Position numbers and translations under genes: made by a program. Source: Carnobacterium viridans (lineage in GTDB: Bacteria > Bacillota > Bacilli > Lactobacillales > Carnobacteriaceae). Taken from it: DNA of 64,000 nt. This document shows, in pieces, positions 26,020 to 35,131 of the stretch (the stretch's first letter is position 1; the number at the start of each line of letters is the position of its first letter). The notes beneath the pieces were generated by a model. It was not told the DNA's origin and did not search any database. It was given only the letters and a program-made list of their open reading frames with translations. The stretch covers positions 186,001 through 250,000 of the forward strand of contig NZ_FNJW01000008.1 of NCBI RefSeq assembly GCF_900102725.1, in the 5' to 3' direction.

Positions 26020-27161
26020 AAAAATTTCAACTTGTTGCAACGGCAGCCAGCGGAATAGAAGCTTTGGTAGGAAAAGAAATTAAAGCATTAGGTTATGAGT
26101 GCCAAGTAGAGAACGGTAAAGTTTTTTTTGAAGGAACGCAAAAAGATATAGCTAAAACAAATCTTTGGTTAAGAACGGCTGATCGTGTTAAAATTATCGT
26201 TGGCGAATTTGATGCTTATGAATTTGATGAATTGTTTGAAAAAACAAAAGCATTGCCTTGGGAAGATTTATTGCCAATGGACGCCCATTTTCCTGTAGCT
26301 GGAAAATCTATAAAATCAAAGTTGTACAGTGTGTCGGATTGTCAAGCGATTGTAAAAAAAGCAATTGTTAACCGCTTGAGCGAAGTTTATCACCGTAATA
26401 CTCGATTACCTGAAACGGGTGCTTTGTATCAACTTGAAGTAGCGTTATTGAAAGATAAAGTTACTCTAACACTAGATACAACAGGGCCAAGTTTATTCAA
26501 ACGCGGATACCGTTCTGCTAAAGGTGGAGCACCATTAAAAGAAAATATGGCTGCTGCGCTGGTTCAATTGACTAATTGGCGTAAAGACCGTCCTTTCTAT
26601 GATCCAGTATGTGGTTCAGGAACGATCGTGATTGAGGCAGCATTGATTGGACATAACATTGCACCTGGTTCTAATCGCTCATTTAGTTGTGAAGAGTGGG
26701 AATGGTTTGATCAAAGTGTTTTTGAAGAAGTTCGTACGGAAGCAGAAGCTGCAGTAGATCATGATATCGAATTAGATATTATGGGTTCAGATATCGACGG
26801 CACTATGATTGAAATTGCAAAAGAAAATGCGAATGAAGCTGGAGTAGGCAGCAGTATTACATTCAAACAAATGCAGGTAGCTGATTTTACGACAGAAAAA
26901 GAATACGGTGTGATTTTGGCTAATCCTCCATATGGAGAACGTTTAGGTGAAGAAAATGAAGTTCACTACTTGTACAAACAAATGGGTCAAGTCTATCGTC
27001 CATTAAAAACATGGAGCAAATACATTATTACAAGTGATTTAGCTTTTGAAACCTTCTATGGTGAAAGAGCTACTAAGAAGCGTAAATTGTATAATGGAGC
27101 TTTAAGAACGGACTTATTCCAATTTTGGGGCGAACGTCCTCCTAGAGCGCCACGTGCATAA
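26016..27161 (+). CDS. THUMP-domain 23S rRNA methyltransferase (RlmL/YpsC-like)
   Basis: A 381-residue SAM-dependent RNA N2-guanine methyltransferase. The N-terminal THUMP region (FQLVATAASGIEALVGKEIKAL) is followed by a Rossmann methyltransferase with DPVCGSGTIVIEAALIG (motif I), MGSDIDGTMI and the catalytic NPPYGERLGEE. It corresponds to YpsC of B. subtilis and to the N-terminal half of E. coli RlmKL; the second methyltransferase of the E. coli fusion is absent. ATG 26016 starts the conserved MKKFQLVAT; a TTG at 25989 is in frame but poorly supported. It follows rnpB, as in B. subtilis. Confidence 0.92.
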   Translation: MKKFQLVATAASGIEALVGKEIKALGYECQVENGKVFFEGTQKDIAKTNLWLRTADRVKIIVGEFDAYEFDELFEKTKALPWEDLLPMDAHFPVAGKSIKSKLYSVSDCQAIVKKAIVNRLSEVYHRNTRLPETGALYQLEVALLKDKVTLTLDTTGPSLFKRGYRSAKGGAPLKENMAAALVQLTNWRKDRPFYDPVCGSGTIVIEAALIGHNIAPGSNRSFSCEEWEWFDQSVFEEVRTEAEAAVDHDIELDIMGSDIDGTMIEIAKENANEAGVGSSITFKQMQVADFTTEKEYGVILANPPYGERLGEENEVHYLYKQMGQVYRPLKTWSKYIITSDLAFETFYGERATKKRKLYNGALRTDLFQFWGERPPRAPRA

Positions 27162-27175
27162 GTAAAAATAAGAAT

Positions 27176-27230
27176 AAAAAAGCTAACTCTTATAAGAAAA
27201 GTTTCTTTCTTATAAAGGGTTAGTTTTTTA
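27176..27230. terminator. Bidirectional terminator between methyltransferase and RNase HI-like gene
   Basis: CTAAC/GTTAG and TTATAAGAAA/TTTCTTATAA form one long stem with a small internal mismatch, bounded by A and T runs. The stop of the minus-strand gene (27220-27222) lies in one arm. Confidence 0.8.
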
Positions 27231-27627
27231 AAAGTATTTTTTGTAAGGCTTGTCTTGCTAATTGATCTGCCCCTTTGTTTTGAGATTGTGGAATCCATTG
27301 AACAAAAAATAAAGGGAAGTGATGGAGTTTTTCTGTAATAGCGACAAGATAGGTTTTAAAGATATCTTTTTTTACGTAGTTTTTTTTAATTGCAGAAGCG
27401 ACTAATTTACTATCTGTATACACCATTAACGTTTCAACGGTTAGTTGATGGTCAATTAAGTAATCAAGTCCTTTTATAAGTGCTTCAAATTCAGCTTCAT
27501 GATTGCTCATTACTTTATCAAGTGGAATAGCTAATTGTTCATATCTGTTTTCAGCACTGATGACAATTCCAACACCGCTGGGACCAGGGTTATTTTTTGT
27601 AGAGGCGTCTGTATACAGTTTTATCAT
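27220..27627 (-). CDS. RNase HI-family protein
   Basis: A 135-residue RNase H fold. Catalytic acids are all visible: Asp7 in YTDAST, Glu in SNHEAEFEAL at about 45, Asp in VYTDSKLVAS at about 70 and Asp in NKGADQLAR near 123. It lacks the basic handle and any N-terminal hybrid-binding domain, resembling B. subtilis YpeP/YpdQ. With an intact set of acids, RNA cleavage in RNA-DNA hybrids is plausible, although some Bacillus homologues show little activity. It is divergent from ebsA. Confidence 0.88.
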   Translation of the reverse strand: MIKLYTDASTKNNPGPSGVGIVISAENRYEQLAIPLDKVMSNHEAEFEALIKGLDYLIDHQLTVETLMVYTDSKLVASAIKKNYVKKDIFKTYLVAITEKLHHFPLFFVQWIPQSQNKGADQLARQALQKILLKN

Positions 27628-27673
27628 ATTTCATTCATTTCCTTTCTTTTAAATGGGTTTTTAAGATGGGGTA

Positions 27674-27682
27674 TGTTAGAAT
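27674..27682 (+). promoter_or_regulatory. Extended -10 promoter before ebsA
   Basis: TGTTAGAAT, an extended -10, lies 32 nt upstream of the TTG start; no clear -35. Confidence 0.45.
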
Positions 27683-27713
27683 AACAGTACTTTCGTATAA
27701 GGAGCGCAACGTA

Positions 27714-28163
27714 TTGGATGAGAATTCTCGAGTAAAATTTTCCCTTTCATTAGAACCAGCTTTTCAAGTTATTTATTGGTCAATTTGCTGGTTACTATTT
27801 TTTTCGCTACTTATTGTAGCTTTGGAAACACAAACGTTTAATTTAATACTGATTTTCTTGACGATTCTTGTTGGAATACTTGTATTTTATGGGCTAGGTT
27901 CTACTCTGCGAATAAAAAATAATAGCTTAAACCTTAGTTATTATAGAGGAATCCGCAACAAGTACATTCCATTAAATGAAGTAAAAAAAATAACGTTTTC
28001 TGCTAAAAGAGAAGTTAGTTTATGTTTAAATCAAGATAAAGTGGTTCATATTTACTTAAACATAAAAAACAAAAAGAAATTTTATGAGTATCTAAAAAAG
28101 AATGCACCTTTGATTTTTTTAGAGGAGAAAAATAAATGGGACGAGTTGTCTAAAATTGAATAA
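27714..28163 (+). CDS. ebsA: EbsA-family membrane protein
   Basis: A 149-residue protein with two adjacent membrane segments at about residues 20-65 (YWSICWLLFFSLLIVAL; ILIFLTILVGILVFYGLG) and a cytoplasmic PH-like basic domain (SLNLSYYRGIRNKYIPLNEV). The N-terminal SLSLEPAFQVIYWS matches EbsA of enterococci, named from surface-exclusion work, and the gene beside an RNase HI-like gene and a cold-shock gene fits Lactobacillales. TTG 27714 is chosen because AAGGAG at 27699-27704 is 9 nt before it. Biochemical function is unknown. Confidence 0.75.
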   Translation: MDENSRVKFSLSLEPAFQVIYWSICWLLFFSLLIVALETQTFNLILIFLTILVGILVFYGLGSTLRIKNNSLNLSYYRGIRNKYIPLNEVKKITFSAKREVSLCLNQDKVVHIYLNIKNKKKFYEYLKKNAPLIFLEEKNKWDELSKIE

Positions 28164-28164
28164 G

Positions 28165-28200
28165 AAAAAACGATACGCCTAAGGTGTATCGTTTTTTTTT
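28165..28200. terminator. Bidirectional terminator between ebsA and the cold-shock gene
   Basis: CGATACGCC / GGTGTATCG with one G-T pair, 3-nt loop, A run before and T run after. Confidence 0.88.
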
Positions 28201-28217
28201 GCTGCTTAAAAATTAAT

Positions 28218-28442
28218 CTAGTTAAGAGGGTGTGGTTGGTCCAAAACAATAACTTTAGTTGCTTGAGGGCCTCTTGTACCTTCTAAAATTTCAAAAGAAA
28301 CGTGTTGTCCGCTGCTTAACGATTTAAACTCTTCTCCATTAGCAATTCCTGTAAAGTGAATAAAAATGTCTTCGGTTTCGTTGTATTCAATGAATCCGTA
28401 ACCTTTTTCATTACTGAACCATTTGACTGTTCCTTTTTCCAT
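28218..28442 (-). CDS. Cold-shock protein
   Basis: A 74-residue single OB-fold nucleic-acid chaperone. RNP1 KGYGFIE and RNP2 DIFIHFT are present, with the family start [11 protein letters not shown]. It is slightly longer than the typical 66 residues, with the C-terminal extension [17 protein letters not shown] precedes the start. It probably melts mRNA structure at low temperature or in growth. The roughly 195 nt upstream are divergent promoter space shared with the uracil-DNA glycosylase gene. Confidence 0.95.
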   Translation of the reverse strand: MEKGTVKWFSNEKGYGFIEYNETEDIFIHFTGIANGEEFKSLSSGQHVSFEILEGTRGPQATKVIVLDQPHPLN

Positions 28443-28637
28443 CTACGACACCCTCCCTAATAAGCTGTTCAAGTAGAATCGAGTCACTTTTCTTAATAGA
28501 ATATAGGAAAGGACCTAATGTTATTATAGGAATAAACGCTACATTCGTCAATGATGTGTGGTTTAAAAATAGAATGCGCAAAATGATTCACTTGTTTAAA
28601 TAAAATACGTTAAACTAACTGTAGGAGGTTGATAGAT

Positions 28638-29288
28638 TTGGATACGGTGTTAACAAGCCATTTAGTTGAAATGGCTAAGAAACGGTCACAGGAGTTTAAC
28701 GTTGAGGGTTTTGTTTACGGGCAAGGACCAAGTCATCCTAAATTTTTGTTAATAGGAGAAGCTCCAGGAGAGACGGAAGCAGTTAATGGTGTCCCTTTTT
28801 CTGGAAGGGCTGGTAAGGAATTGATGCTTTTTTTTGAATTATTGGAAGTTGACCGTACTGAAGTTTATATTTCAAGTGCTTTTAGAAGTCGGCCTTACCG
28901 CTATAAAGAAAAAATGGATCGAAAAACCAATCAACTTGTTTCTCGAAAATACAATCGCCCGCCTACTAAACAAGAATTGATTGCTCATGCGCCCTTATTA
29001 GATTATGAAGTAGAAACAGTCCAGACACCTTATATTTTGACGATGGGAAATGTTGGATTACAAAGGTTGCTTGGTCCAAAAATGAAAGTTTCTGAGCAAC
29101 ATGGAAAACTTTATCATGGGCCAGTATTGCGTTTAGCTTCTTCAAAAGATAATACGTATACTTGGACTGAAAAACACTATGCTGTATTTCCAACGTTTCA
29201 TCCGGCGTCTATTTTTTACAATCGAAAATTGGTCGAAACCATTCATGAGGATTTAGCACAATTTAAAAAACTGATTAATAAAACTTAA
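28638..29288 (+). CDS. Uracil-DNA glycosylase, family 4-like, cysteine-free
   Basis: A 216-residue glycosylase-fold protein. Family 4/5-like motifs are visible: GEAPGETEAVNGVPFSGRAG (catalytic motif A) and PTFHPASIFYNRK (motif B). Family 4 enzymes normally use four cysteines for a [4Fe-4S] cluster, starting with an N-terminal C-x2-C; this protein has no cysteine at all, so it must fold without the cluster. The start TTG 28638 lies 9 nt after AGGAGG (28623-28628). Removal of uracil from DNA is inferred from the motifs. Confidence 0.85.
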   Translation: MDTVLTSHLVEMAKKRSQEFNVEGFVYGQGPSHPKFLLIGEAPGETEAVNGVPFSGRAGKELMLFFELLEVDRTEVYISSAFRSRPYRYKEKMDRKTNQLVSRKYNRPPTKQELIAHAPLLDYEVETVQTPYILTMGNVGLQRLLGPKMKVSEQHGKLYHGPVLRLASSKDNTYTWTEKHYAVFPTFHPASIFYNRKLVETIHEDLAQFKKLINKT

Positions 29289-29377
29289 TTACTTCAACTT
29301 AAAGATATTATGAATAAAAAATGGTAGAATGTTAAAGATGAATGAAAATGTTTGATAGAGGAAAGTGGAGATAAAAA

Positions 29378-31279
29378 ATGAAAGAATTAAAAGTACAGAA
29401 TTTAACAAAAACCTACGGGGAAAAAGTATTATTCGATGACATCAGTTTTTCAATAATGGAAGGTGAAAGAATCGGCCTAATCGGTGTAAATGGTTCTGGT
29501 AAGACAAACTTACTGAATGTAATTACTGGAAATGACAGTGCTGAAAAAGGAAGTATTCAAAAACCAAAAGATTACACAATCAGTTATTTGATGCAAGAAC
29601 CAGATTTGAACCCAGATAAATCTGTTTTTGATGCTGTTTTTGAGGGAGACACTCCTATTTTAGCTGCTGTTAGAAACTACGAAAGAGCTTTAGATTTATT
29701 AACAGCAGATCCAATGGATGAAAAAAGTCAAAACAGATATTCAAGAGCTGAACAAGCTATGAATGATGAAAATGCTTGGATAGCGGATACAAATGCAAAA
29801 ATGATTTTGAACAAACTTGGAGTCATTGATTTAGAGCAATTGGTAGGAACGTTATCTGGTGGACAAAGGAAACGTGTGGGCTTAGCGCAAGTGTTGATTC
29901 AAGAACCAGATTTACTTGTTTTAGATGAACCTACAAACCATCTGGACTTTGAAACAATTACTTGGTTAGAAGGTTATTTAAGTTCGTATCGAGGAGCTTT
30001 ACTGCTCGTAACCCATGACCGTTACTTCTTGGACCGTATCGTTAATCGAATGGTTGAATTGTTCCATGGAAATGCTACTTTTTATACAGGGAATTATGAA
30101 CAATATGTAGTTGAAAGAGCTCAAAGACAAGAAGCAGCTGTAGTAGCAGATCATAAAAGAAAACAAATGTATACGAAAGAATTAGCGTGGATGCGTACTG
30201 GAGCAAAAGCACGTTCAACAAAACAACAAGCTAGGATTGGTCGATTTAAAGACTTAGAAGACAATTTAAATCAATCTAATGTAGACGAATCAGTTGAAAT
30301 GAATTTAGAAGGTTCTCGTTTAGGGAAAAGAGTATTCGAGTTGAAAGATGCATCGCTTAATTTAGGCGGAAAAGTAATTTTAGATCACTTCAACATGTTG
30401 ATTCAAACGAAAGACCGAATTGGGATCAGTGGTGAGAATGGGGCAGGAAAATCAACTTTTTTAAATACTTTAGCTGGTAGATTCCCATTAGATTCAGGAG
30501 ACATAGTTGTCGGTGAAACAGTAAAAATCGCGTACTTTACGCAAGTAATTGAAGAAATGAATCCTAATAAACGTGTAATTTCTTATTTACAAGAAGTTGG
30601 GGAAGAAGTGGAAACAACCAATGGTGAACGAATCAGTGTGACCAATCTATTGGAACAATTTTTATTTGAACGTCATACACACGGAACATTGATTGGTAAA
30701 TTATCAGGTGGAGAAAAAAGACGGTTGTATCTATTGAAGTTATTGATGCAGAAACCAAATGTCTTATTGCTTGACGAACCGACAAATGATCTAGATATTG
30801 CAACGTTAACGGTCTTAGAAGACTACATCGAAACCTTCCCAGGAGCCGTTATTTCCGTTTCCCATGATCGTTATTTCTTAGATAAAACAGTAGAGAAATT
30901 GCTAATATTTGATGGTAATGGAAAAATCAGACCCTTTTATGGCAGCATTACAGATTATATAGAAGAAGAACAAGAGAAAAAACAAGGCCGATCTGTTCAA
31001 AATAGCGCTTCAGTTGCAAAAGTTGTTTCAGAACCTGAACCGATTAAGGTTGATGAAAAAGAGAAATTAACATTTACAGAACAAAAAGAGTGGAGCACGA
31101 TTGAAGAAGAGATGCTTGACCTTGAAAAGAGAATAGAAACGCTTAAAGAAGAGATGTTAAAAGCAGGCAGTAATTACGGTCTATTACAAGAACAACAAGA
31201 ACAAGTAGCTGCTTTAGAAAAAGAGTTGGAAGAAAAAATGAATCGTTGGGAATATTTAAGCCAATATGCGAATGATTGA
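29378..31279 (+). CDS. ABC-F ATPase, Uup/YfmR type
   Basis: A 633-residue soluble protein with two ABC domains and no membrane segments. First domain: GVNGSGKTNLL, LSGGQRKR, DEPTNHLDFETI. Second: GENGAGKSTFL, LSGGEKRR, DEPTNDLDIATL. The long linker between them (ERAQRQEAAVVADHKRKQ) is the P-site tRNA interaction motif region of ABC-F proteins. A C-terminal coiled coil (about 565-630) is typical of Uup/YfmR. The first Walker A has Asn after GKT in place of Ser/Thr. A role on the ribosome is likely. It is followed 15 nt later by thyA. Confidence 0.9.
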   Translation: MKELKVQNLTKTYGEKVLFDDISFSIMEGERIGLIGVNGSGKTNLLNVITGNDSAEKGSIQKPKDYTISYLMQEPDLNPDKSVFDAVFEGDTPILAAVRNYERALDLLTADPMDEKSQNRYSRAEQAMNDENAWIADTNAKMILNKLGVIDLEQLVGTLSGGQRKRVGLAQVLIQEPDLLVLDEPTNHLDFETITWLEGYLSSYRGALLLVTHDRYFLDRIVNRMVELFHGNATFYTGNYEQYVVERAQRQEAAVVADHKRKQMYTKELAWMRTGAKARSTKQQARIGRFKDLEDNLNQSNVDESVEMNLEGSRLGKRVFELKDASLNLGGKVILDHFNMLIQTKDRIGISGENGAGKSTFLNTLAGRFPLDSGDIVVGETVKIAYFTQVIEEMNPNKRVISYLQEVGEEVETTNGERISVTNLLEQFLFERHTHGTLIGKLSGGEKRRLYLLKLLMQKPNVLLLDEPTNDLDIATLTVLEDYIETFPGAVISVSHDRYFLDKTVEKLLIFDGNGKIRPFYGSITDYIEEEQEKKQGRSVQNSASVAKVVSEPEPIKVDEKEKLTFTEQKEWSTIEEEMLDLEKRIETLKEEMLKAGSNYGLLQEQQEQVAALEKELEEKMNRWEYLSQYAND

Positions 31280-31294
31280 TTTATAGGAGGTAAA

Positions 31295-32245
31295 ATGGTG
31301 GAATCAGAATATTTAAATTTAGGAAAAAAAGTCTTGGAAGATGGTCATGTAAAGACGGATCGGACAGGAACAGGAACTAAAAGTCTTTTTGGTTATCAAA
31401 TGAGATATGATTTACAAAAAGGTTTCCCATTATTAACAACGAAAAGAGTCCCCTTTGGTCTAATTAAAAGTGAATTGCTTTGGTTTATTAAAGGCAATAC
31501 GAATATTCGTTATTTATTACAACACAATAACCATATTTGGGATGAATGGGCTTTTGAACGTTTTGTCAAAAGTGAAGAGTATGCGGGACCTGATATGACT
31601 GATTTCGGCAGAAGAGCCCTAGTTGACGAAGGATTTAAGGCTGTTTATGCTGTTGAAAAAGAAACCTTTTGTACACGTATTTTAGAAGATGACACATTTG
31701 CGGCTAAATACGGTGAGCTGGGAAATGTATATGGAGCTCAATGGAGAAAATGGAAAACGACCCAAGGAGAGACTATAGATCAGCTGAAAGATGTCATTCA
31801 ACAAATCAAAACAACACCAGATTCAAGGCGTATGCTTGTTTCAGCATGGAATCCAGAAGACGTTCCTAATATGGCCTTGCCTCCTTGTCATACATTATTT
31901 CAATTTTATGTTGCTGATGGAAAATTAAGCTGCCAATTGTATCAACGAAGTGCAGACATCTTTTTAGGTGTGCCGTTTAATATTGCGAGCTATGCACTAT
32001 TAACACATTTAATCGCTCATGAGGTTGGTTTAGAGGTTGGAGAATTTGTTCATACATTAGGTGACGCACATCTGTATTCAAATCATTTTGAACAAATGAA
32101 AAAACAATTAGCAAGAGAGCCTAGGGATTTTCCGACAATCACATTGAATAGATCAAAGACTAGTATCTTTGATTTTGAGATGGAGGACATACAAATTGAA
32201 GGATATGATCCTCATCCAGGAATAAAAGCTCCAATAGCTGTTTAA
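31295..32245 (+). CDS. thyA: Thymidylate synthase
   Basis: Methylates dUMP to dTMP with methylenetetrahydrofolate. The 316 residues include the roughly 50-residue insertion of the L. casei enzyme ([20 protein letters not shown] onward), and the catalytic Cys falls at residue 198 in [10 protein letters not shown], the L. casei numbering. [13 protein letters not shown] and [17 protein letters not shown] complete the active site. ATG 31295 has AGGAGG only 4 nt upstream; the adjacent GTG 31298 is an alternative. It precedes folA, which recycles the dihydrofolate produced. Confidence 0.97.
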   Translation: MVESEYLNLGKKVLEDGHVKTDRTGTGTKSLFGYQMRYDLQKGFPLLTTKRVPFGLIKSELLWFIKGNTNIRYLLQHNNHIWDEWAFERFVKSEEYAGPDMTDFGRRALVDEGFKAVYAVEKETFCTRILEDDTFAAKYGELGNVYGAQWRKWKTTQGETIDQLKDVIQQIKTTPDSRRMLVSAWNPEDVPNMALPPCHTLFQFYVADGKLSCQLYQRSADIFLGVPFNIASYALLTHLIAHEVGLEVGEFVHTLGDAHLYSNHFEQMKKQLAREPRDFPTITLNRSKTSIFDFEMEDIQIEGYDPHPGIKAPIAV

Positions 32246-32269
32246 TCTGAAGAGAAAGTAGGAAACGAA

Positions 32270-32761
32270 ATGATTGCTTTTTTATGGGCTCAAGATAAAA
32301 ATGGTGTAATAGGGTACAAAGGTACTTTGCCTTGGTATTTACCAAACGATTTAAAATTTTTCAAACAAATGACTATAAATAACGCTGTGGTGATGGGCAG
32401 AAAAACATTTGAAGGGATGAACAAACGTCCTTTACCAGATCGTATCAATATTATTTTAACTACTGATCCTAATTACCAGGCAGATGGGGTCAAAATCATG
32501 CACAGCCGAGAAGAAGTGCTGGATTTTGCAAAAGACTACTCTGGAGATACCTTGATTACTGGAGGAGCGAATGTATTTAGTTTCTTTATGGATGACGTTG
32601 ATGTGTTGCACCGCACAATAATTGAAGGCGAGTTTGAAGGAGATACTTTTATTCCAGAAATAGATTGGACAAAATGGAAACTTGAAAAAACAGAAGAGGG
32701 TATCTTGGATGACCGCAATAAATATCCTCATATTTTTGAAACATTTGCACGAAAGAAGTAA
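32270..32761 (+). CDS. folA: Dihydrofolate reductase
   Basis: A 163-residue NADPH-dependent reductase. It has AQDKNGVIGYKGTLPWYLPNDLKFF with the catalytic acidic residue (Asp) in the PNDLKFF helix, VVMGRKTFEGM, and the C-terminal IEGEFEGDTFIPEIDW. Length and motifs are those of chromosomal Gram-positive DHFR. It follows thyA by 24 nt, a functional pair. Confidence 0.96.
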   Translation: MIAFLWAQDKNGVIGYKGTLPWYLPNDLKFFKQMTINNAVVMGRKTFEGMNKRPLPDRINIILTTDPNYQADGVKIMHSREEVLDFAKDYSGDTLITGGANVFSFFMDDVDVLHRTIIEGEFEGDTFIPEIDWTKWKLEKTEEGILDDRNKYPHIFETFARKK

Positions 32762-32804
32762 ACACATTCTTCCTTTACAGAAGGTATACGAAGAATAAAG
32801 AATC

Positions 32805-32813
32805 TGGTATACT
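32805..32813 (+). promoter_or_regulatory. Extended -10 promoter before the SGNH gene
   Basis: TGGTATACT lies 36 nt upstream of the start. A second GGTATAC occurs at 32783-32789 as a direct repeat. Confidence 0.5.
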
Positions 32814-32848
32814 ATTTCCATATATTTACAGGTAAAGGAGTTTTTATC

Positions 32849-33685
32849 ATGAAAAAAGGAAAATCAATTCTAAAAAGCTTCCTTTTTTTAATTATTGGAA
32901 TTATTTTAGTGGTGGGTATTCTGACAGTCTTATTCCGAACTCGTTCGAATGATGATCAAGAGACAACAGAAATAAAGAAAGTACCGCTTCATATTGTAGC
33001 AATTGGTGATTCATTAACTGAAGGTGTTGGAGATTCTACTAACAGTGGAGGATATGTTTCGATTGTCGATGAATTACTAGAAGAAACTCAAATTTATCAA
33101 GAAGTGACCACTAGTAATTATGGAAAAAGTGGAGATCGAAGTGACCAAATATTAAAACGATTTTACGAAGATGAAACGATGCAAAAAGACATTCAAACTG
33201 CTGATATGGTGGTTTTAACTATTGGTGGAAATGATATTATTCAAACATTTAAAAAGGATTTTTTGACTATCGATGAGCAAAAATTTATTGCTCCAGAAAA
33301 AACGTACGAACAAAACTTGAAGAGTCTTTTAACGGAAATGAAAAAATTAAATCCTCAGATTGAAGTTTATGTTTTTGGTATCTATAATCCTTATTATGTT
33401 TATTTTCCTGAAATCACTGAAATGCAAATGATAGTAGATAAATGGAATGAAAAAACGCAATCAATTGTAAATGAAACAGATAATGCTGTTTTTCTTTCAA
33501 TATCTAACTTATTTAATCAATCCTCAGAATCAGAAGGAAAAGAAAATCAGTTGTTGAATGACCAAAATAGTGATGCGACAAAAGTTGCTAATCCGTATTT
33601 GTACGAAGAAGACTTATTTCATCCTAATAGAGCCGGTTATAGATTGATGGGTGAGAAATTGTTTCAGGCTATCATAAATAATTAA
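32849..33685 (+). CDS. Membrane-anchored SGNH/GDSL esterase
   Basis: A 278-residue hydrolase with an N-terminal signal-anchor (about residues 9-30), so the enzyme domain is outside the cell. SGNH blocks are complete: GDSLTEG (block I, Ser about 55), the block II Gly in NYGKSGDRS, GGNDII (block III) and DLFHPNRAGY (block V with the Asp-His pair). Substrate is unknown; lipid or wall ester hydrolysis is likely from the family. ypmS follows 32 nt downstream. Confidence 0.9.
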   Translation: MKKGKSILKSFLFLIIGIILVVGILTVLFRTRSNDDQETTEIKKVPLHIVAIGDSLTEGVGDSTNSGGYVSIVDELLEETQIYQEVTTSNYGKSGDRSDQILKRFYEDETMQKDIQTADMVVLTIGGNDIIQTFKKDFLTIDEQKFIAPEKTYEQNLKSLLTEMKKLNPQIEVYVFGIYNPYYVYFPEITEMQMIVDKWNEKTQSIVNETDNAVFLSISNLFNQSSESEGKENQLLNDQNSDATKVANPYLYEEDLFHPNRAGYRLMGEKLFQAIINN

Positions 33686-33717
33686 AAAGAATTTTTTTTG
33701 AAAGTAAAAGGTGTGTT

Positions 33718-34326
33718 ATGGAGAAAAAAAGAGATCAGCAAAAGAATAAAGTAAATGGTTGGAAATGGGCTTTTCTGGGATTGCTTTCAGTTGTAGTAGG
33801 CATAATCATCTGGGCCTTTACTCAAATGACTCCTATTATAATAGGAGAACCAAATCTTGAGACCATAGACGCCAAAGATGAAGTCATGTTTCAAGTGTCA
33901 ACAAAAAAAGATGACGTTAATCAATTGGTAGCTTCTTATCTTAAAGATGAAAAAATTGTAAAAGGTCCCGTTAATTATCAATTCAGGTTGGAAGAGCAAG
34001 CACAATTAGTGGGTACTTTCCAATTGTTTGGTCATGATATCCAATTTCAGTTATTTTTAGAACCATTTGTTATGGAAAATGGAAATTTACAATTTAAGGC
34101 AACTGGTCTTTCAATTGGGAAATTTAACGTCCCGATTACCTTTGCAATGAATCAAATTGAAAATCAATTGAATATTCCGGATTGGGTAGCGATTGATAGT
34201 GAACAAGAAACGATTGTTTTTAATTTAAATGAATTCACTTTAGATAGCGGTATCCATTTTTCAGTGGATAAAATTAATTTAGCTGAAAATGATATTCGAG
34301 TGAACGTTTACGTTCCAGCTGATTAA
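33718..34326 (+). CDS. ypmS: YpmS-like membrane-anchored protein (DUF2140)
   Basis: A 202-residue protein with one membrane segment at about 15-37 and an extracellular domain rich in beta strands (VNYQFRLEEQAQLVGTFQLF; NLQFKATGLSIGKFNVPIT), the pattern of YpmS/DUF2140 proteins. In Bacillus and LAB it also neighbours a GDSL esterase and msrA/yozE-type genes, which suggests a shared envelope role. No enzymatic residues are evident. Confidence 0.82.
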   Translation: MEKKRDQQKNKVNGWKWAFLGLLSVVVGIIIWAFTQMTPIIIGEPNLETIDAKDEVMFQVSTKKDDVNQLVASYLKDEKIVKGPVNYQFRLEEQAQLVGTFQLFGHDIQFQLFLEPFVMENGNLQFKATGLSIGKFNVPITFAMNQIENQLNIPDWVAIDSEQETIVFNLNEFTLDSGIHFSVDKINLAENDIRVNVYVPAD

Positions 34327-34356
34327 AGTGAAAAGAAGTGGGAAAGGATGAGATAA

Positions 34357-34872
34357 GTGAAAGAGACGGCTATTTTTGCAGGAGGATGTTTTTGGTGTAT
34401 GGTTTCGCCTTTTGATGAGCAACCTGGAATTGAAAAAGTTGTATCAGGCTACACTGGAGGTCATACCATTGATCCTACTTACGAAGAAGTATTGACCCAA
34501 AAAACTGGGCACACTGAAGCAGTTGAAATAACATTTGATCCTTCAGTTATTTCATATGAGGAATTGGTAGACATCTATTGGAATCAAACGGATCCCACAG
34601 ATGCAATGGGTCAATTTCAAGATAGGGGAGACAACTACCGTCCCGTCATTTTTGTTCTGAATGAGAAACAAAAGACTATTGCGGAGAAATCCAGACAATT
34701 GTTAAGCGAGAGTGGGAAGTATAAAAATCCTATTGTAACAGTGATTGAAGAGGTTAAACCTTTTTATCCAGCTGAGGAACAACATCAAGAATTTTATCAA
34801 AAAAATCCAGAAAAATATGCTCAAGAAAAAGAAGAGCGTCTGCATTATCAGCAAAGTAAAGAAAGGAATTAG
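34357..34872 (+). CDS. msrA: Peptide methionine sulfoxide reductase MsrA
   Basis: Reduces methionine S-sulfoxide in proteins with thioredoxin. AGGCFWC gives the nucleophile Cys11 and a second Cys14. [27 protein letters not shown] and the [14 protein letters not shown] segment are typical. There is no Cys near the C-terminus, so the resolving step must differ from the three-Cys E. coli enzyme. The start is GTG with AAAGGA 8 nt upstream. yozE starts 4 nt after the stop. Confidence 0.95.
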   Translation: MKETAIFAGGCFWCMVSPFDEQPGIEKVVSGYTGGHTIDPTYEEVLTQKTGHTEAVEITFDPSVISYEELVDIYWNQTDPTDAMGQFQDRGDNYRPVIFVLNEKQKTIAEKSRQLLSESGKYKNPIVTVIEEVKPFYPAEEQHQEFYQKNPEKYAQEKEERLHYQQSKERN

Positions 34873-34876
34873 TTTA

Positions 34877-35098
34877 ATGCAACGTCCGTTTTATCATTAT
34901 TTAATGACTGAAAGAGATCCACATAAAAAAGATGCTGTCACCTTATTCGCAAACGCTGTATATTTAGATGACAGTTTTCCCAAACAATCAGAAGATTATC
35001 ATGAAGTTAGTCTTTATCTAGAATTAAATGGCACATACTTAGAAGAAATGACAACTTTTGACACAGCTTGGGAAATTTATTTAGACAAAGATAACTAA
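34877..35098 (+). CDS. yozE: YozE / UPF0346 family protein
   Basis: A 73-residue helical protein with the family pattern MQRPFYHYLMTERDPHKKDA, LFANAVYLDDSFPKQS and the closing TFDTAWEIYLDK. The in-frame longer start inside msrA is rejected; AAAGGAATT before ATG 34877 marks the true start. It is coupled to msrA. Function is unknown. Confidence 0.9.
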   Translation: MQRPFYHYLMTERDPHKKDAVTLFANAVYLDDSFPKQSEDYHEVSLYLELNGTYLEEMTTFDTAWEIYLDKDN

Positions 35099-35131
35099 AC
35101 CAGACTACCATACAACTAGGAGGAAATAATC

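Noticed and set aside
25565-26030. Open frames on both strands over the RNase P RNA
   Set aside because: The DNA is the conserved rnpB gene; the frames have no SD and no family resemblance.
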